A DNA stretch of 36,007 bases from Intestinibacter bartlettii (GCF_018917435.1 NZ_JAHLOQ010000032.1:1-36007); one strand, 5' to 3'. Shown: positions 8,465 through 17,517, numbered from the stretch's first letter. The notes: generated by a model from the letters alone, not told the origin. Program-made: numbers and translations.

Positions 8465-9487
8465 ATGAAAAAACCTATAATATTTTTAATGGGGACAATG
8501 ATTTTTTGTATATTGCTCCCTGTTTTAATTAGTGTGCTCTTTTATGGGAAGGTTGAAATAGCTACTTCTTCTGGTACTACAAAAAAAATAGTACAAACAT
8601 CAGAAAAAGACCCCTATGAAAAAGTAGATTCTACAAGTCCCACTATAAGTGTGTATAATTGTAGTACAAATAAGACCGAAAAAATGGATATAGAAACATT
8701 CCTATATGGAGTTGTTGCTACAGAAATGTCCTCAGAATTCTCAGAAGAAGCTTTAAAAGCTCAAGCGGTCGCTGCTAGGACTTATATTATCTACAAAATG
8801 GAAAATAACATGACACAGGGCCATAATGGGGCGTATATATGCACTAATTCTAATCACTGTCAAGCATATGCATCTTATAATGAGTTGAAAAAACAAAGAG
8901 GAGAAGACTGGATAAAAGAGTCTTATCCTAAAATCAAAAAGGCAGTAGATGATACTAAGGGTCATATATTAACGTATGACGATAAAGCAATATTACCACT
9001 ATATTTTTCAACATCTAGTGGAATGACAGAAAATAGCGAGGAAGTATTCTCTGCACAATACCCATACCTTAAATCAGTGAGCAGTCCTTATGAAGAACAA
9101 TCACCAAAGTATTATACAGAACTAAAAGTTAATAAAAGTGATTTTATAAGCTTATTAAAAAAGAATTATTCAAGTATTTCTATATCAAGTGAAAATTTGA
9201 ATAAAGTAGTTAAAATATTAAGCAGGACCACTGCAGGATCAGTAAATATTATTAAAGTTGGGAATAAAGAGCTTACAGGAAGAAATATACGTACTATTTT
9301 TGGACTAAACTCTTCTAACTTTGACATAGAATTTAATGGTGATACAGTAGTCTTTAAAGTTAAAGGTTATGGACATGGAGTGGGAATGAGTCAATGGGGT
9401 GCTGAAGGTATGGCACAAAAAAATTACAAATATGATGATATACTATTCCATTACTACACAGATACAAAAATAAAAGACATATATTAA
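8465..9487 (+). CDS. spoIID: Stage II sporulation protein D, engulfment lytic transglycosylase
   Basis: Mother-cell membrane enzyme that cleaves denuded glycan strands during engulfment. A single N-terminal transmembrane segment spans about residues 5-27, and the SpoIID/LytB domain covers about 60-335. The catalytic glutamate is Glu87 in GVVATEMSSEF. Cys126, His131 and Cys132 (ICTNSNHCQAY) have the C-x4-HC spacing of the zinc site described for the C. difficile enzyme. The C-terminal GYGHGVGMSQWGA motif is strongly conserved. Its 340 residues are normal. GGAGG precedes the ATG. It works with SpoIIM and SpoIIP, which are not in this window. Confidence 0.95.
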   Translation: MKKPIIFLMGTMIFCILLPVLISVLFYGKVEIATSSGTTKKIVQTSEKDPYEKVDSTSPTISVYNCSTNKTEKMDIETFLYGVVATEMSSEFSEEALKAQAVAARTYIIYKMENNMTQGHNGAYICTNSNHCQAYASYNELKKQRGEDWIKESYPKIKKAVDDTKGHILTYDDKAILPLYFSTSSGMTENSEEVFSAQYPYLKSVSSPYEEQSPKYYTELKVNKSDFISLLKKNYSSISISSENLNKVVKILSRTTAGSVNIIKVGNKELTGRNIRTIFGLNSSNFDIEFNGDTVVFKVKGYGHGVGMSQWGAEGMAQKNYKYDDILFHYYTDTKIKDIY

Positions 9488-9650
9488 ATTTTAATTTAAT
9501 AACAAGTATTTACAATTAAAATATACATAATCATATGATATTATATATTCCTGGATAAAAATATAAATAATAAAAAATTTTTCATATTTAAGCATAAAAT
9601 AAAAAAAGCTGTCAATACTCTAAATGTATTAATATATTTGGAGGTGCAGT

Positions 9651-10319
9651 ATGAAAAAGAAATTATTAGAGAAAGATATATTTTATCTATCTTTATTCAT
9701 ATGTATTTGTCTTGTAGCTTTTGGTGGTATTATATTTACAAATAAAAACCTAAATAAATTGGTATCAAGTAAAGATGCCGTTAACAAGGATAATGAGATA
9801 AATTTAGTAGAAAATAAAGATGATTCTGTTCCAACATCAACAGAATCAAAACAAAACCTAGAAAAAGCCAAAGAAGAAAATAAAACAAAAGAACAACAAA
9901 CACAAACAAAGAGCGAATCTAAATTAAATTATATAGGAACTGAAGTACTTAGAAAGTACTCAGATGATATGCCAAGTTATTCTAAAACACTAGATGTTTG
10001 GGAAATACATAAAGGATTAGATATCGCAGCTAAAGATGGAGCTGAGATAAAATCTATATTAGATGGAACTGTTAAATCTGTATATTCAGATGAAAGATAC
10101 GGAACAAGTATAGAATTATCTTATGCTGATGGTTTAACAGTAATATATTCTGGAATAAAAGAAAATGTATCTTTAGAAAAAGGAGATGCTGTTAAAGAAG
10201 GCGATTGTATAGGTTATGTAGGCAATACAACAAATGTTGAAAATGAAGATGGAACACATGTACATATAGAAGCCTACAAAAATGACAAAGCTATTAATCC
10301 ATTGAGTTTATTAGAATAA
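9651..10319 (+). CDS. spoIIQ: SpoIIQ, forespore M23 (LytM) family engulfment protein
   Basis: A 222-residue membrane protein that bridges forespore and mother cell by pairing with SpoIIIAH. A transmembrane helix spans about residues 10-30. A Lys/Glu/Gln-rich, probably extended stretch runs from 45 to 90. The LytM domain runs from about 95 to the end. The zinc ligands are complete: His120 and Asp124 (HKGLD) and the HVH motif at 203-205. This resembles C. difficile SpoIIQ, whose His120 ligand is present, and differs from the Bacillus protein, which lacks the first histidine. Its position between spoIID and spoIIID is canonical. GGAGG precedes the ATG and a strong terminator follows. A generic M23 peptidase call is possible, but the context makes SpoIIQ much more likely. 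Confidence 0.92.
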   Translation: MKKKLLEKDIFYLSLFICICLVAFGGIIFTNKNLNKLVSSKDAVNKDNEINLVENKDDSVPTSTESKQNLEKAKEENKTKEQQTQTKSESKLNYIGTEVLRKYSDDMPSYSKTLDVWEIHKGLDIAAKDGAEIKSILDGTVKSVYSDERYGTSIELSYADGLTVIYSGIKENVSLEKGDAVKEGDCIGYVGNTTNVENEDGTHVHIEAYKNDKAINPLSLLE

Positions 10320-10326
10320 AGTTTAA

Positions 10327-10373
10327 AACAGGAGACTTTTCATAAAAATTGAGAAGTCTCCTGTTATATTTTT
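10327..10373 (+). terminator. Terminator after spoIIQ
   Basis: Perfect 12-base stem (10327-10338 and 10354-10365) followed by ATATTTTT. Its 3' edge overlaps the proposed -35 of the spoIIID promoter. Confidence 0.9.
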
Positions 10374-10392
10374 ACCCCTTTTTTCATATATA
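10364..10392 (+). promoter_or_regulatory. Candidate sigma-E promoter of spoIIID
   Basis: TTATATT (10364-10370), 14-base spacer, CATATATA (10385-10392). The -35 fits the KMATATT sigma-E consensus and the -10 is close to CATACANT. spoIIID is a sigma-E target in known spore formers. Confidence 0.5.
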
Positions 10393-10424
10393 TCAATAGG
10401 ACTGATATTGAGGGAGGGGAGGTC

Positions 10425-10682
10425 TTGAAATCTCATATAGAACAAAGAGCTGTTAATATTGCAAAATATATATTGGAAAAACAGGCAACTGTAAGACAAA
10501 CAGCCAAGGTTTTTGGTGTAAGTAAAAGTACTGTTCATAAAGATGTAACAGAGAGATTGGAAGAAATTCATCCACTATTAGCTAGTGAGGTAAAATTGGT
10601 TTTAGAAAAAAACAAATCAGAGAGACATATCCGTGGAGGAATGGCTACAAAATTGAAATATCAGCAACAAAAAAAGATGTAG
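10425..10682 (+). CDS. spoIIID: SpoIIID, mother-cell sporulation regulator
   Basis: Small DNA-binding protein of 85 residues that modulates the sigma-E regulon and the switch towards sigma-K. The helix-turn-helix ATVRQTAKVFGVSKSTVHKD (about residues 21-40) is nearly invariant in the family, and the basic tail after 60 helps bind DNA. Translation starts at TTG 10425, directly after the strong purine-rich site AGGGAGGGGAGG (10411-10422). No ATG gives a complete HTH. It lies between spoIIQ and mreB as in other spore formers. The stop codon TAG is inside the terminator stem. Confidence 0.95.
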   Translation: MKSHIEQRAVNIAKYILEKQATVRQTAKVFGVSKSTVHKDVTERLEEIHPLLASEVKLVLEKNKSERHIRGGMATKLKYQQQKKM

Positions 10683-10701
10683 GATAACCTACATTTTTTT
10701 C
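10677..10701 (+). terminator. Terminator overlapping the spoIIID stop codon
   Basis: ATGTAGG (10677-10683) and CCTACAT (10688-10694) with a four-base loop, then TTTTTT. Upstream A residues extend the stem. Confidence 0.88.
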
Positions 10702-10730
10702 TTGACTAAAGTCATATTTTTGCCTATATT
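10702..10730 (+). promoter_or_regulatory. Sigma-A promoter of mreB
   Basis: TTGACT (10702-10707), 17-base spacer, TATATT (10725-10730), starting straight after the spoIIID terminator. mreB is thus expressed independently of the sporulation genes. Confidence 0.8.
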
Positions 10731-10813
10731 GTAGAATAGGACAATTAATGATTACTAATAATTAAAGTTAAATATAAATACTAAAATTAAAAGTTTAAAA
10801 AGGAGTGAAATGA

Positions 10814-11830
10814 ATGTCAGGAGCTGATATAGGCATAGATTTAGGGACAGCTAATGTACTAATATATGTAAGTGAAAAAGGAATTGTTTTAGAAGAACCT
10901 TCTGTAGTAGCAGTAGACAACAAATTAAAGGAAGTTATCGCAGTAGGTACTGAAGCAAGAAGAATGATAGGTAGAACACCATCAAACATAGATGTTATAA
11001 GACCGTTAAGAGATGGTGTTATATCAAATTATGAGATAACAGAAAAAATGCTATCTCATTTTATTGAGAAAATAGTAGAGAAAAAAGGGTTTGGAAGATT
11101 TGTAATGCCTAGAATAATGGTTTGTGTACCAACTGGTGTTACTGAAGTAGAAAAAAGAGCTGTTGAAGATGCTACAAAAAAAGCTGGGGCTAGAGAGGTT
11201 TATATAATAGAAGAACCGATAGCAGCAGCAATAGGTGCAGGAATAGATATAGCACAACCTAATGGGAATATGATAATAGATATAGGTGGAGGAACTACTG
11301 ACATAGCTGTGATATCATTAGGGGGATCAGTTGTAAGTGATTCTATAAAACTAGGTGGAGATAAGTTTGATGAAGCAATAATCAAATACATAAAAAAAGA
11401 ATATAATGTATTGATTGGGGAGAGAAGTGCAGAAAAACTTAAAATAGAAATAGGAACAGCAGTTAAAGAGGATGAGCCAAGAACTATGAACATAAGCGGA
11501 AGAAACTTAGTTAAAGGTCTTCCTGTAACAATAAGTGTTAATTCAAATGAAATATTAGATGCACTTAATTCATGTGTGGAACAAATAGTATCAGCAACTA
11601 AAAATCTATTAGAAAAAACACCACCAGAATTAGCAGCAGATATAAGCGAAAAAGGCATAGTAATGACAGGTGGAGGATCTATGTTAAAAGGTTTAGGAGA
11701 GAGAATAGAAGAAAGTACAGGTATAAAAGTTGTTTTAGCTCATGACCCACTTTCTTGTGTTGCTAAGGGAACTGGACTATCATTAGGTTCACTTGATTTA
11801 TTAGAAACAGGTGGAAGTTTCAAAAAATAA
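10814..11830 (+). CDS. mreB: MreB/Mbl-family rod-shape actin homologue
   Basis: Bacterial actin that forms membrane-associated filaments guiding lateral wall synthesis. The phosphate-1 loop GIDLGTANVLIY is at about residues 7-18. Phosphate-2 IDIGGGTTDIAVI is at about 156-168. The adenosine motif VMTGGGSMLKGLGE is near 284. Its 338 residues match the family. The gene after spoIIID in Bacillus is mbl, so this is the positional counterpart of mbl. Clostridial annotations usually call it mreB, and I cannot separate the paralogues by sequence alone. AGGAG precedes the ATG, and a terminator shared with convergent yyaC follows. Confidence 0.93.
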   Translation: MSGADIGIDLGTANVLIYVSEKGIVLEEPSVVAVDNKLKEVIAVGTEARRMIGRTPSNIDVIRPLRDGVISNYEITEKMLSHFIEKIVEKKGFGRFVMPRIMVCVPTGVTEVEKRAVEDATKKAGAREVYIIEEPIAAAIGAGIDIAQPNGNMIIDIGGGTTDIAVISLGGSVVSDSIKLGGDKFDEAIIKYIKKEYNVLIGERSAEKLKIEIGTAVKEDEPRTMNISGRNLVKGLPVTISVNSNEILDALNSCVEQIVSATKNLLEKTPPELAADISEKGIVMTGGGSMLKGLGERIEESTGIKVVLAHDPLSCVAKGTGLSLGSLDLLETGGSFKK

Positions 11831-11865
11831 TTTATTGAATAATTAAAAGAGAATATTTAAATATA

Positions 11866-11931
11866 AACAAAAAAGTAGCTATTTTAAAATAATATATAAA
11901 AATTATTATTTTATCATAGCTACTTTTTGTT
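11866..11931. terminator. Bidirectional terminator between mreB and yyaC
   Basis: AACAAAAAAGTAGCTAT (11866-11882) pairs with ATAGCTACTTTTTGTT (11916-11931) with one unpaired A. The loop contains a second AT-rich inverted repeat. A and T runs flank both sides, so it can serve both converging genes. Confidence 0.85.
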
Positions 11932-12439
11932 AGGTAGCAAGAAGCAGGGATAAGGCTATTATTTCTGCCAATTCTAAAATAAAATGCAGCCTTATATTAT
12001 TAAAAGAAAATCTATTATTTTCATCTATTTTATCTACAATGCCAACTATAGAATAAGTCCCTACTTGGGGTAACTTCTTGCCTACACCTTTGCCTGGAAG
12101 TATAGGTCCCTCTCGTATTTGTATATTACCGATGTTACTTGCCGAGCCCAGACAGGCATCGATGGCTAAAAATTGGCTCGAGGAATGTTTGCTTTTAATC
12201 TTTTCTATCGATTCATAAATATTCAAAGCATGAATAGGATTATCCAATGTACCGTAAACAGGGTATTTAAAATCACTATTTTTGAGCATAGTTCCTACTA
12301 GAGGCCCTAGTGCATCTCCAATAGCACGATCCGTTCCTATACATATTATTACAGTATTATCAGAGATTATATTTTTAAGAATAGTACTTAATACATGCGT
12401 CACGTCTTCTCTCTTATAGTTTACTTTAGCTAAATACAT
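11930..12439 (-). CDS. yyaC: YyaC family putative sporulation protein
   Basis: A 169-residue soluble protein of the YyaC (DUF1256) family, distantly related to the germination protease Gpr and found in spore formers. The family signature is clear: CIGTDRAIGDALGPLVG near residues 33-49, then YGTLDNPIHALN, FLAIDACLGSASNIG and GPILPGKGVGKKLPQVG. A proteolytic role is proposed for the family but I know of no demonstrated substrate. Read on the minus strand, AAGGGAGG lies just ahead of the ATG. CATATATT (12461-12468, minus) resembles a sporulation sigma-E -10. It converges on mreB and shares its terminator. Confidence 0.88.
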   Translation of the reverse strand: MYLAKVNYKREDVTHVLSTILKNIISDNTVIICIGTDRAIGDALGPLVGTMLKNSDFKYPVYGTLDNPIHALNIYESIEKIKSKHSSSQFLAIDACLGSASNIGNIQIREGPILPGKGVGKKLPQVGTYSIVGIVDKIDENNRFSFNNIRLHFILELAEIIALSLLLAT

Positions 12440-12565
12440 AGGAGTTCCTCCCTTCTAGATAATATATGAATTGAGTTCTATAAATAATACCATTTTCGAG
12501 ATAGTTAAAAATTTATGATTGTTTCAAAATAAAACAAAAATAGACAAATACAATAACAAAAATAC

Positions 12566-12594
12566 TTGACAATATAGTTTAAAAAGGTTATCAT
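12566..12594 (+). promoter_or_regulatory. Sigma-A promoter of the metK leader
   Basis: TTGACA (12566-12571), 17-base spacer, TATCAT (12589-12594). It lies directly upstream of the SAM riboswitch. Confidence 0.85.
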
Positions 12595-12630
12595 TGATAG
12601 TGTTAAATTTGAAAGAAAAATTTCTTGATT

Positions 12631-12736
12631 ACCTTATCAAGAGAGGCTGAGGGACAGGCCCTACGAAGCCCAGCAACCACTTCTATAGAAGGAAGGTGCT
12701 AAATCCTGCTAGGAGAGAATTCTAGAAAGATGAGGT
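12631..12736 (+). ncRNA. SAM-I (S-box) riboswitch
   Basis: Classic S-box aptamer. P1 pairs ACCTTATC (12631-12638) with GATGAGGT (12729-12736). The conserved core AGAGAGGCTGAGGGA-x-AGGCCC-x4-GAAGCCC-x-GCAACC and the P3/P4 arms follow in order. SAM binding stabilises P1, which frees the downstream terminator and switches metK off. Without SAM, GAGGT of P1 (12732-12736) can pair with ACCTC (12758-12762) as an antiterminator. Confidence 0.96.
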
Positions 12737-12756
12737 CGCGTATTTAAGCATACAGT

Positions 12757-12787
12757 AACCTCTTCTGTGATAGAAGAGGTTTTTTTA
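12757..12787 (+). terminator. SAM-controlled terminator ahead of metK
   Basis: AACCTCTTCT (12757-12766) and AGAAGAGGTT (12772-12781) form a perfect 10-base stem with a T run to 12786. The 5' arm competes with the riboswitch P1. Confidence 0.94.
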
Positions 12788-12854
12788 ATTTATGAGAAAG
12801 TATAAAGAATTAGATTTCTTGTAAAATAAAGAATATAGTCTAGAATTCCAACAG

Positions 12855-12884
12855 AAAAATCTTTAGTTTAAAATAAAGATTTTT
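12855..12884 (+). terminator. Second hairpin in the metK leader
   Basis: AAAAATCTTTA (12855-12865) and TAAAGATTTTT (12874-12884) are perfect inverted repeats with an eight-base loop and five T. It lies between the riboswitch terminator and metK. It could be a weak second terminator or an mRNA stability structure. Confidence 0.4.
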
Positions 12885-12937
12885 AGGGAACAAATTATAA
12901 AATAAAACAAATTATTAAATTTTAAGGAGGAACTAAA

Positions 12938-14128
12938 ATGGCAAGACATTTATTTACTTCAGAGTCAGTTACTGAAGGGCATCCTGACAAGATGTGTGAC
13001 CAAATATCAGATGCAATATTAGATGCATTATTAGAAAAAGACCCACAATCAAGAGTTGCTTGTGAAACTACTACTACAACTGGTTTAGTATTAGTTGCAG
13101 GTGAAATAAGTACAAACGCTTATGTTGATATCCCAAAATTAGTTAGAGAAACAGTAGAAGGTATCGGATATACTAGAGCTAAATTTGGATTCGACTGCAA
13201 TACTTGTGCAGTAATAACTGCTATAGATGAACAATCAGGAGACATCGCTATGGGTGTTGATGAAGGTTTAGAAAGTAAATCAGGAGAACAAACTGAAGAA
13301 GAAATAGAAAAAGTTGGTGCTGGAGATCAAGGTATAATGTTCGGTTTCGCTTGTAATGAAACAGAAGAATTAATGCCACTTCCAATATCTTTAGCTCACA
13401 AATTATCAAGAAGATTAACAGAAGTTAGAAAATCTGGATTATTAGATTACTTAAGACCAGATGGTAAAACTCAAGTAACTGTTGAATACGAAGGAAACAA
13501 AGCAGTTAGAGTTCACACTGTATTAATATCTTCTCAACATAGTGAAAGTGTTGATAACGAAACTATAAGAAGAGACTTAATAGAACACGTTATAAAAGCT
13601 GTTATACCTGCTGAATTATTAGATGAAGAAACTATGTACTACATCAACCCAACAGGTAGATTCGTTATAGGTGGACCACAAGGAGATACTGGTTTAACTG
13701 GTAGAAAAATAATAATAGATACTTACGGTGGATACTCTAGACACGGTGGTGGAGCATTCTCTGGTAAAGATCCAACAAAAGTTGACAGATCTGCTGCTTA
13801 CGCTGCTAGATACGTAGCTAAAAACATAGTTGCTGCTGGACTTGCAGACAAATGTGAAATAGAATTAGCTTACGCTATAGGTGTTGCTAAACCATTATCA
13901 ATATTCGTTGATACTTTCGGAACTGGAAAAGTTTCTGAAGAAGTTTTAGTTGAATTAATAAACAAAAACTTCGACTTAAGACCAGGTGCTATAATAAGAG
14001 ACCTTGACTTAAGAAGACCTATATACAAACAAGTTGCTGCTTACGGTCACTTCGGTAGAACTGATATAGATTTACCATGGGAAAGAACTGATAAAGCTGA
14101 AACTTTAAAAGAACAAGCTGGTATATAA
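12938..14128 (+). CDS. metK: S-adenosylmethionine synthetase
   Basis: Makes SAM from methionine and ATP in the cytosol, with release of phosphate and pyrophosphate. The N-terminal [14 protein letters not shown] carries the ATP/magnesium-binding histidine and aspartate. The [10 protein letters not shown] motif is at 127-136. The glycine-rich [19 protein letters not shown], near residue 270, binds the phosphates. Its 396 residues are standard. AAGGAGG precedes the ATG. The SAM-I riboswitch gives direct product feedback. The gene is richer in C-ending codons than its neighbours, consistent with high expression. It is a single-gene transcript ended by a terminator. Confidence 0.98.
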   Translation: MARHLFTSESVTEGHPDKMCDQISDAILDALLEKDPQSRVACETTTTTGLVLVAGEISTNAYVDIPKLVRETVEGIGYTRAKFGFDCNTCAVITAIDEQSGDIAMGVDEGLESKSGEQTEEEIEKVGAGDQGIMFGFACNETEELMPLPISLAHKLSRRLTEVRKSGLLDYLRPDGKTQVTVEYEGNKAVRVHTVLISSQHSESVDNETIRRDLIEHVIKAVIPAELLDEETMYYINPTGRFVIGGPQGDTGLTGRKIIIDTYGGYSRHGGGAFSGKDPTKVDRSAAYAARYVAKNIVAAGLADKCEIELAYAIGVAKPLSIFVDTFGTGKVSEEVLVELINKNFDLRPGAIIRDLDLRRPIYKQVAAYGHFGRTDIDLPWERTDKAETLKEQAGI

Positions 14129-14157
14129 TTAATTAGATTAATATAAATTCAGATATA

Positions 14158-14196
14158 AAAGGCCTTGTATTATAATAAATACAGGGTCTTTTTTTA
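14158..14196 (+). terminator. Terminator after metK
   Basis: Fourteen-pair stem with two G-U pairs (14158-14171 and 14178-14191), then a run of T to 14195. Confidence 0.9.
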
Positions 14197-14272
14197 TACT
14201 AATTTGTTTAATAAAAAATTAGTATAATATTTTTATGGATATACTTACATATAAGGATTAATGTGATAATAT

Positions 14273-14301
14273 TTGATTTATAAATAGACAGTGAATATAA
14301 A
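14273..14301 (+). promoter_or_regulatory. Candidate sigma-A promoter of recD2
   Basis: TTGATT (14273-14278), 17 bases, TATAAA (14296-14301). The start site would be about 75 bases before recD2. The rest of 14197-14383 is AT-rich, with one short inverted repeat at 14196-14225. Confidence 0.5.
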
Positions 14302-14383
14302 ATGTAATATAAAAGATAATAAAATAAAGTTAAAATAAATGAATTATATTAAGCGTATAAGGCGCAATTAGGAGTGTTGTATT

Positions 14384-16615
14384 ATGGAAAAATTAGAGGG
14401 TATGATAAGTGATATAGTTTTTAAAAATGAAGAGAATGGATACACTATAGCTTATCTTGCAAACGAAGACGAAGAAGTCACAATTGTAGGATGTATGCCG
14501 ACGTTATCTGTTGGTGAGAGTATAGAGGTTGAAGGGAAATGGGTAACACATAAAACTTATGGAACACAATTTGAAGTTTCAAGTTTTATGCCTGTGACGC
14601 CTTCATCTTTGGAGGGAATTTACGCTTATTTATCTTCTGGTATGATTCATGGTATAGGAGAAAAAATGGCATTGAGGATTATTGAAAAATTCGGAGTTGA
14701 TACTCTTGATGTAATCCAAAACACTCCAGAAAGATTAAAAGAAGTAGAAGGAATTGGTGCAAAGAAGATAAAGCAGATAACTGAAAGTTATGAAGAAAAC
14801 AGAGAACTTAGAAATATAATTATGCAGTTATCTCCTTATGGCATAACTCCTAATTATTGTTTAAAGATTTATAAAAAGTATAAGGATAAAGCGATAAGTG
14901 TAATAAATAAAAATCCATATAAACTTGCCGAAGATATTAGAGGAATTGGATTTAGAGTAGCTGATGACATTGCTAAGAAGCTAGGGATAGATAAATATTC
15001 AAAGGATAGAATATTCCAAGGAATTTTATACACACTTAATCAAAGTACGTCTAACGGAAATACATATTTGCCACTTAGTGTATTAATTCCGCAGGCAGTA
15101 AAGGTTTTAGATGTTGAGGCTGAGCATATAAAAGAAGGCGTAATAGAACTAGCTTATACTCAAAAAATACATGTTGAAAAGGATAATAATGATATAAATG
15201 TGTATTTAATGCCTTATTATATGGCAGAAAACGGAGTTTGTAGAGAAATGATAAGACTTTCTCAAGTAGACTTTGAAGATTTAAAAATAAATATAAAGCA
15301 TGAGATAAAGATGATTGAAAAAGAAGATGGTATAAAACTGGCCCAAAATCAGGTTATGGCAGTTAAAGAGGCAATTGAGCAAGGTGTTGTTATAATTACT
15401 GGGGGACCTGGTACAGGAAAGACAACTACAATCAATACAATCATCAAAGTATTTGAAAACAATGACCAAAAAGTCATCCTAGCAGCGCCTACAGGGCGTG
15501 CAGCTAAGAGAATGAGTGAAACTTCAAATAAGGAAGCAAAAACGATTCACAGGCTTTTAGAGATGGGATTTGGAATGGATAGTGATGAACTTACATTTAT
15601 GAAGAATGAAGAAGACCCAATCGATGCTGATGTTGTTATCCTTGATGAGGTTTCTATGGTCGATGTCGTACTTATGTATAGTTTACTTAGGGCAATAAAA
15701 TCAGGTACAAGACTTTTAATAGTGGGAGATAGTGATCAGTTGCCTTCTGTTGGGGCAGGAAATGTTTTAAAAGACCTTATTGATTCAGAAGTTATAAACA
15801 CAGTTAGACTAAATGAAATATTTAGACAAGCCCAAGAAAGTATGATAGTAGTAAATGCCCATAAAATTAATAAAGGTGAACCACTGAAATTAAATGTTAA
15901 GGGTAAAGATTTCTTCTTTATTAAAAAAGAAGGAGACGACATACTTCCTGAGATTGTTGGAATAGTAAGTGAAAGATTACCTAAATTCTACGGTGTAGAT
16001 AAATTAAAAGATATTCAAGTTTTATCACCAATGAGAAAAGGAAATTTAGGTGTAAATAATTTAAATATAGAACTACAAAAGAGTTTAAATCCACCAAATA
16101 AATATAAAACAGAAGAAGCTTTTGCAAAGAGAACTTTTAGAGTTGGCGACAAAGTTATGCAAATTAAAAATAACTATACAAGAAAGTGGAAAACAGAAGA
16201 CGGAAGTAACAGTGGACATGGTATATATAATGGAGATATTGGCTATATTTACTATATAGACAAAGAAAAGAAAGAGATATTTGTAATATTCGATGGAATG
16301 AAAATTGTAACTTATAAGTATGATGAACTCGATGAATTAGACCACAGTTTTTGCACAACTATCCATAAAAGTCAAGGAAGTGAATTCCCAATTGTCGTAA
16401 TTCCTATGACATGGGCACCACCTATGCTACTTAGTAGGAATTTACTTTACACAGCTGTTACACGTGCTAAAAAACAAGTAGTATTAGTAGGAGATGTTAA
16501 ATACTTAGAGTTTATGATTAAGAATAATCGAAGCAGCGACAGATATTCTAATTTAGCAGTTAAGTTAAATAAATTTAAAAAAGAAGGTCTGCTGATTGAA
16601 AACGATAAGGAATAA
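14384..16615 (+). CDS. recD2: RecD2-type ATP-dependent DNA helicase
   Basis: Stand-alone RecD-like 5'-3' superfamily 1B helicase, not part of RecBCD, linked to DNA repair and replication fork maintenance. The N-terminal region (1-90) is an OB-like domain. Helix-hairpin-helix elements follow around 95-190. Walker A GGPGTGKTTT is at 340-349 and the Walker B/DExx motif ILDEVSMVD is near 419-427. The C-terminal UvrD-like part has TTIHKSQGSEFPIVV and NLLYTAVTRAKKQVVLVG. Its 743 residues fit the family. AGGAG lies ahead of the ATG. comFC overlaps its 3' end, suggesting a two-gene unit. Confidence 0.93.
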   Translation: MEKLEGMISDIVFKNEENGYTIAYLANEDEEVTIVGCMPTLSVGESIEVEGKWVTHKTYGTQFEVSSFMPVTPSSLEGIYAYLSSGMIHGIGEKMALRIIEKFGVDTLDVIQNTPERLKEVEGIGAKKIKQITESYEENRELRNIIMQLSPYGITPNYCLKIYKKYKDKAISVINKNPYKLAEDIRGIGFRVADDIAKKLGIDKYSKDRIFQGILYTLNQSTSNGNTYLPLSVLIPQAVKVLDVEAEHIKEGVIELAYTQKIHVEKDNNDINVYLMPYYMAENGVCREMIRLSQVDFEDLKINIKHEIKMIEKEDGIKLAQNQVMAVKEAIEQGVVIITGGPGTGKTTTINTIIKVFENNDQKVILAAPTGRAAKRMSETSNKEAKTIHRLLEMGFGMDSDELTFMKNEEDPIDADVVILDEVSMVDVVLMYSLLRAIKSGTRLLIVGDSDQLPSVGAGNVLKDLIDSEVINTVRLNEIFRQAQESMIVVNAHKINKGEPLKLNVKGKDFFFIKKEGDDILPEIVGIVSERLPKFYGVDKLKDIQVLSPMRKGNLGVNNLNIELQKSLNPPNKYKTEEAFAKRTFRVGDKVMQIKNNYTRKWKTEDGSNSGHGIYNGDIGYIYYIDKEKKEIFVIFDGMKIVTYKYDELDELDHSFCTTIHKSQGSEFPIVVIPMTWAPPMLLSRNLLYTAVTRAKKQVVLVGDVKYLEFMIKNNRSSDRYSNLAVKLNKFKKEGLLIENDKE

Positions 16616-17420
16616 AATAAAAAATAATATCGAAAATAAAAGTGATATAAGATTGATAATAAAGGATATGAAAAACTCATTGCTTGATTTTATATATCCT
16701 CAAAATATAGCCTGTATAATTTGTGATAAACCTATAAAACTAACAAATACATATTCTATATGTAAGGATTGCTTTAAGGAATTACACTTTTTAAAAGATG
16801 CATGTATGAAATGTGGTAAACCAATAATAAATCATAATTTAGAGTATGAGGATATTTCTAACTGCTCATATTGTAGGCAGAGAACTTTTTATTTTGATAG
16901 GGCAATATCATGTATAGAATATAATCAAACAAGCAAGAAGATGATTCTTGATTTTAAATATAAAAATAAGACATATTTTTGTAGATATGTAGCTCAGATT
17001 ATGAGTGAAAAGATGGAGCTTGAAAATATAACGGCCGATTATCTATTATTTGTGCCTCTTCATAAGAAAAGACTTAGAAAGAGGGGCTTTAACCAGGCTG
17101 AAAAAATAGCTCAGGATTTAAGTGATATAACAGGAATACCTACTTTAAATTGTATTTTTAGAAAAAAGAATACAAAAAGATTATATAATTTAAACCGTTT
17201 GGAAAGACAACAGGAAGTAAAAAACTCATTTATTATAAAAGATAATGATAATTTACTTAAAAATAAAAATGTAATTTTAGTAGATGATATTTTTACAACA
17301 GGGTCAACATCAAATGAAATATCAAAGATGCTTAAGTTAATACCAGTTAATAAGATAATTGTATTAGCGCTATTAACGAGAACAAATGACCCGTATGTAT
17401 CTTTTGAAGAAAATAATTAA
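16596..17420 (+). CDS. comFC: ComF family phosphoribosyltransferase-like protein
   Basis: Related to ComFC, needed in competent bacteria for natural transformation. Here it may act in DNA uptake or an unrelated role. Cysteine pairs suggest two zinc knuckles: CIICDKP with SICKDC near residues 40-60, and CMKCGKP with CSYC near 70-93. The C-terminal phosphoribosyltransferase fold has the PRPP loop VILVDDIFTTGSTS, and RKRGFNQAEKIA is family-typical. The TTG start at 16596 overlaps recD2 by 20 bases and has AAGAAGG upstream. ATG 16668 (MKNSLLDFIYP) is an alternative with a weaker site, giving 250 residues. The gene before the raiA RNA in clostridia is commonly comFC, which matches this location. 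Confidence 0.88.
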   Translation: MKTIRNKIKNNIENKSDIRLIIKDMKNSLLDFIYPQNIACIICDKPIKLTNTYSICKDCFKELHFLKDACMKCGKPIINHNLEYEDISNCSYCRQRTFYFDRAISCIEYNQTSKKMILDFKYKNKTYFCRYVAQIMSEKMELENITADYLLFVPLHKKRLRKRGFNQAEKIAQDLSDITGIPTLNCIFRKKNTKRLYNLNRLERQQEVKNSFIIKDNDNLLKNKNVILVDDIFTTGSTSNEISKMLKLIPVNKIIVLALLTRTNDPYVSFEENN

Positions 17421-17517
17421 ATAACTACAATAGATATTAAATGTATATTATTTAAACAACAATCAACTATTATGATTATATATTGATAACAATTAGAAAA
17501 ATAGCAAAATCATTCTA

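Noticed and set aside
9541-9640. Sigma-F/G promoter for spoIIQ
   Set aside because: spoIIQ is a forespore gene in known spore formers, but I could not find a -35/-10 pair of the right form and spacing in this AT-rich stretch, so I do not annotate one.
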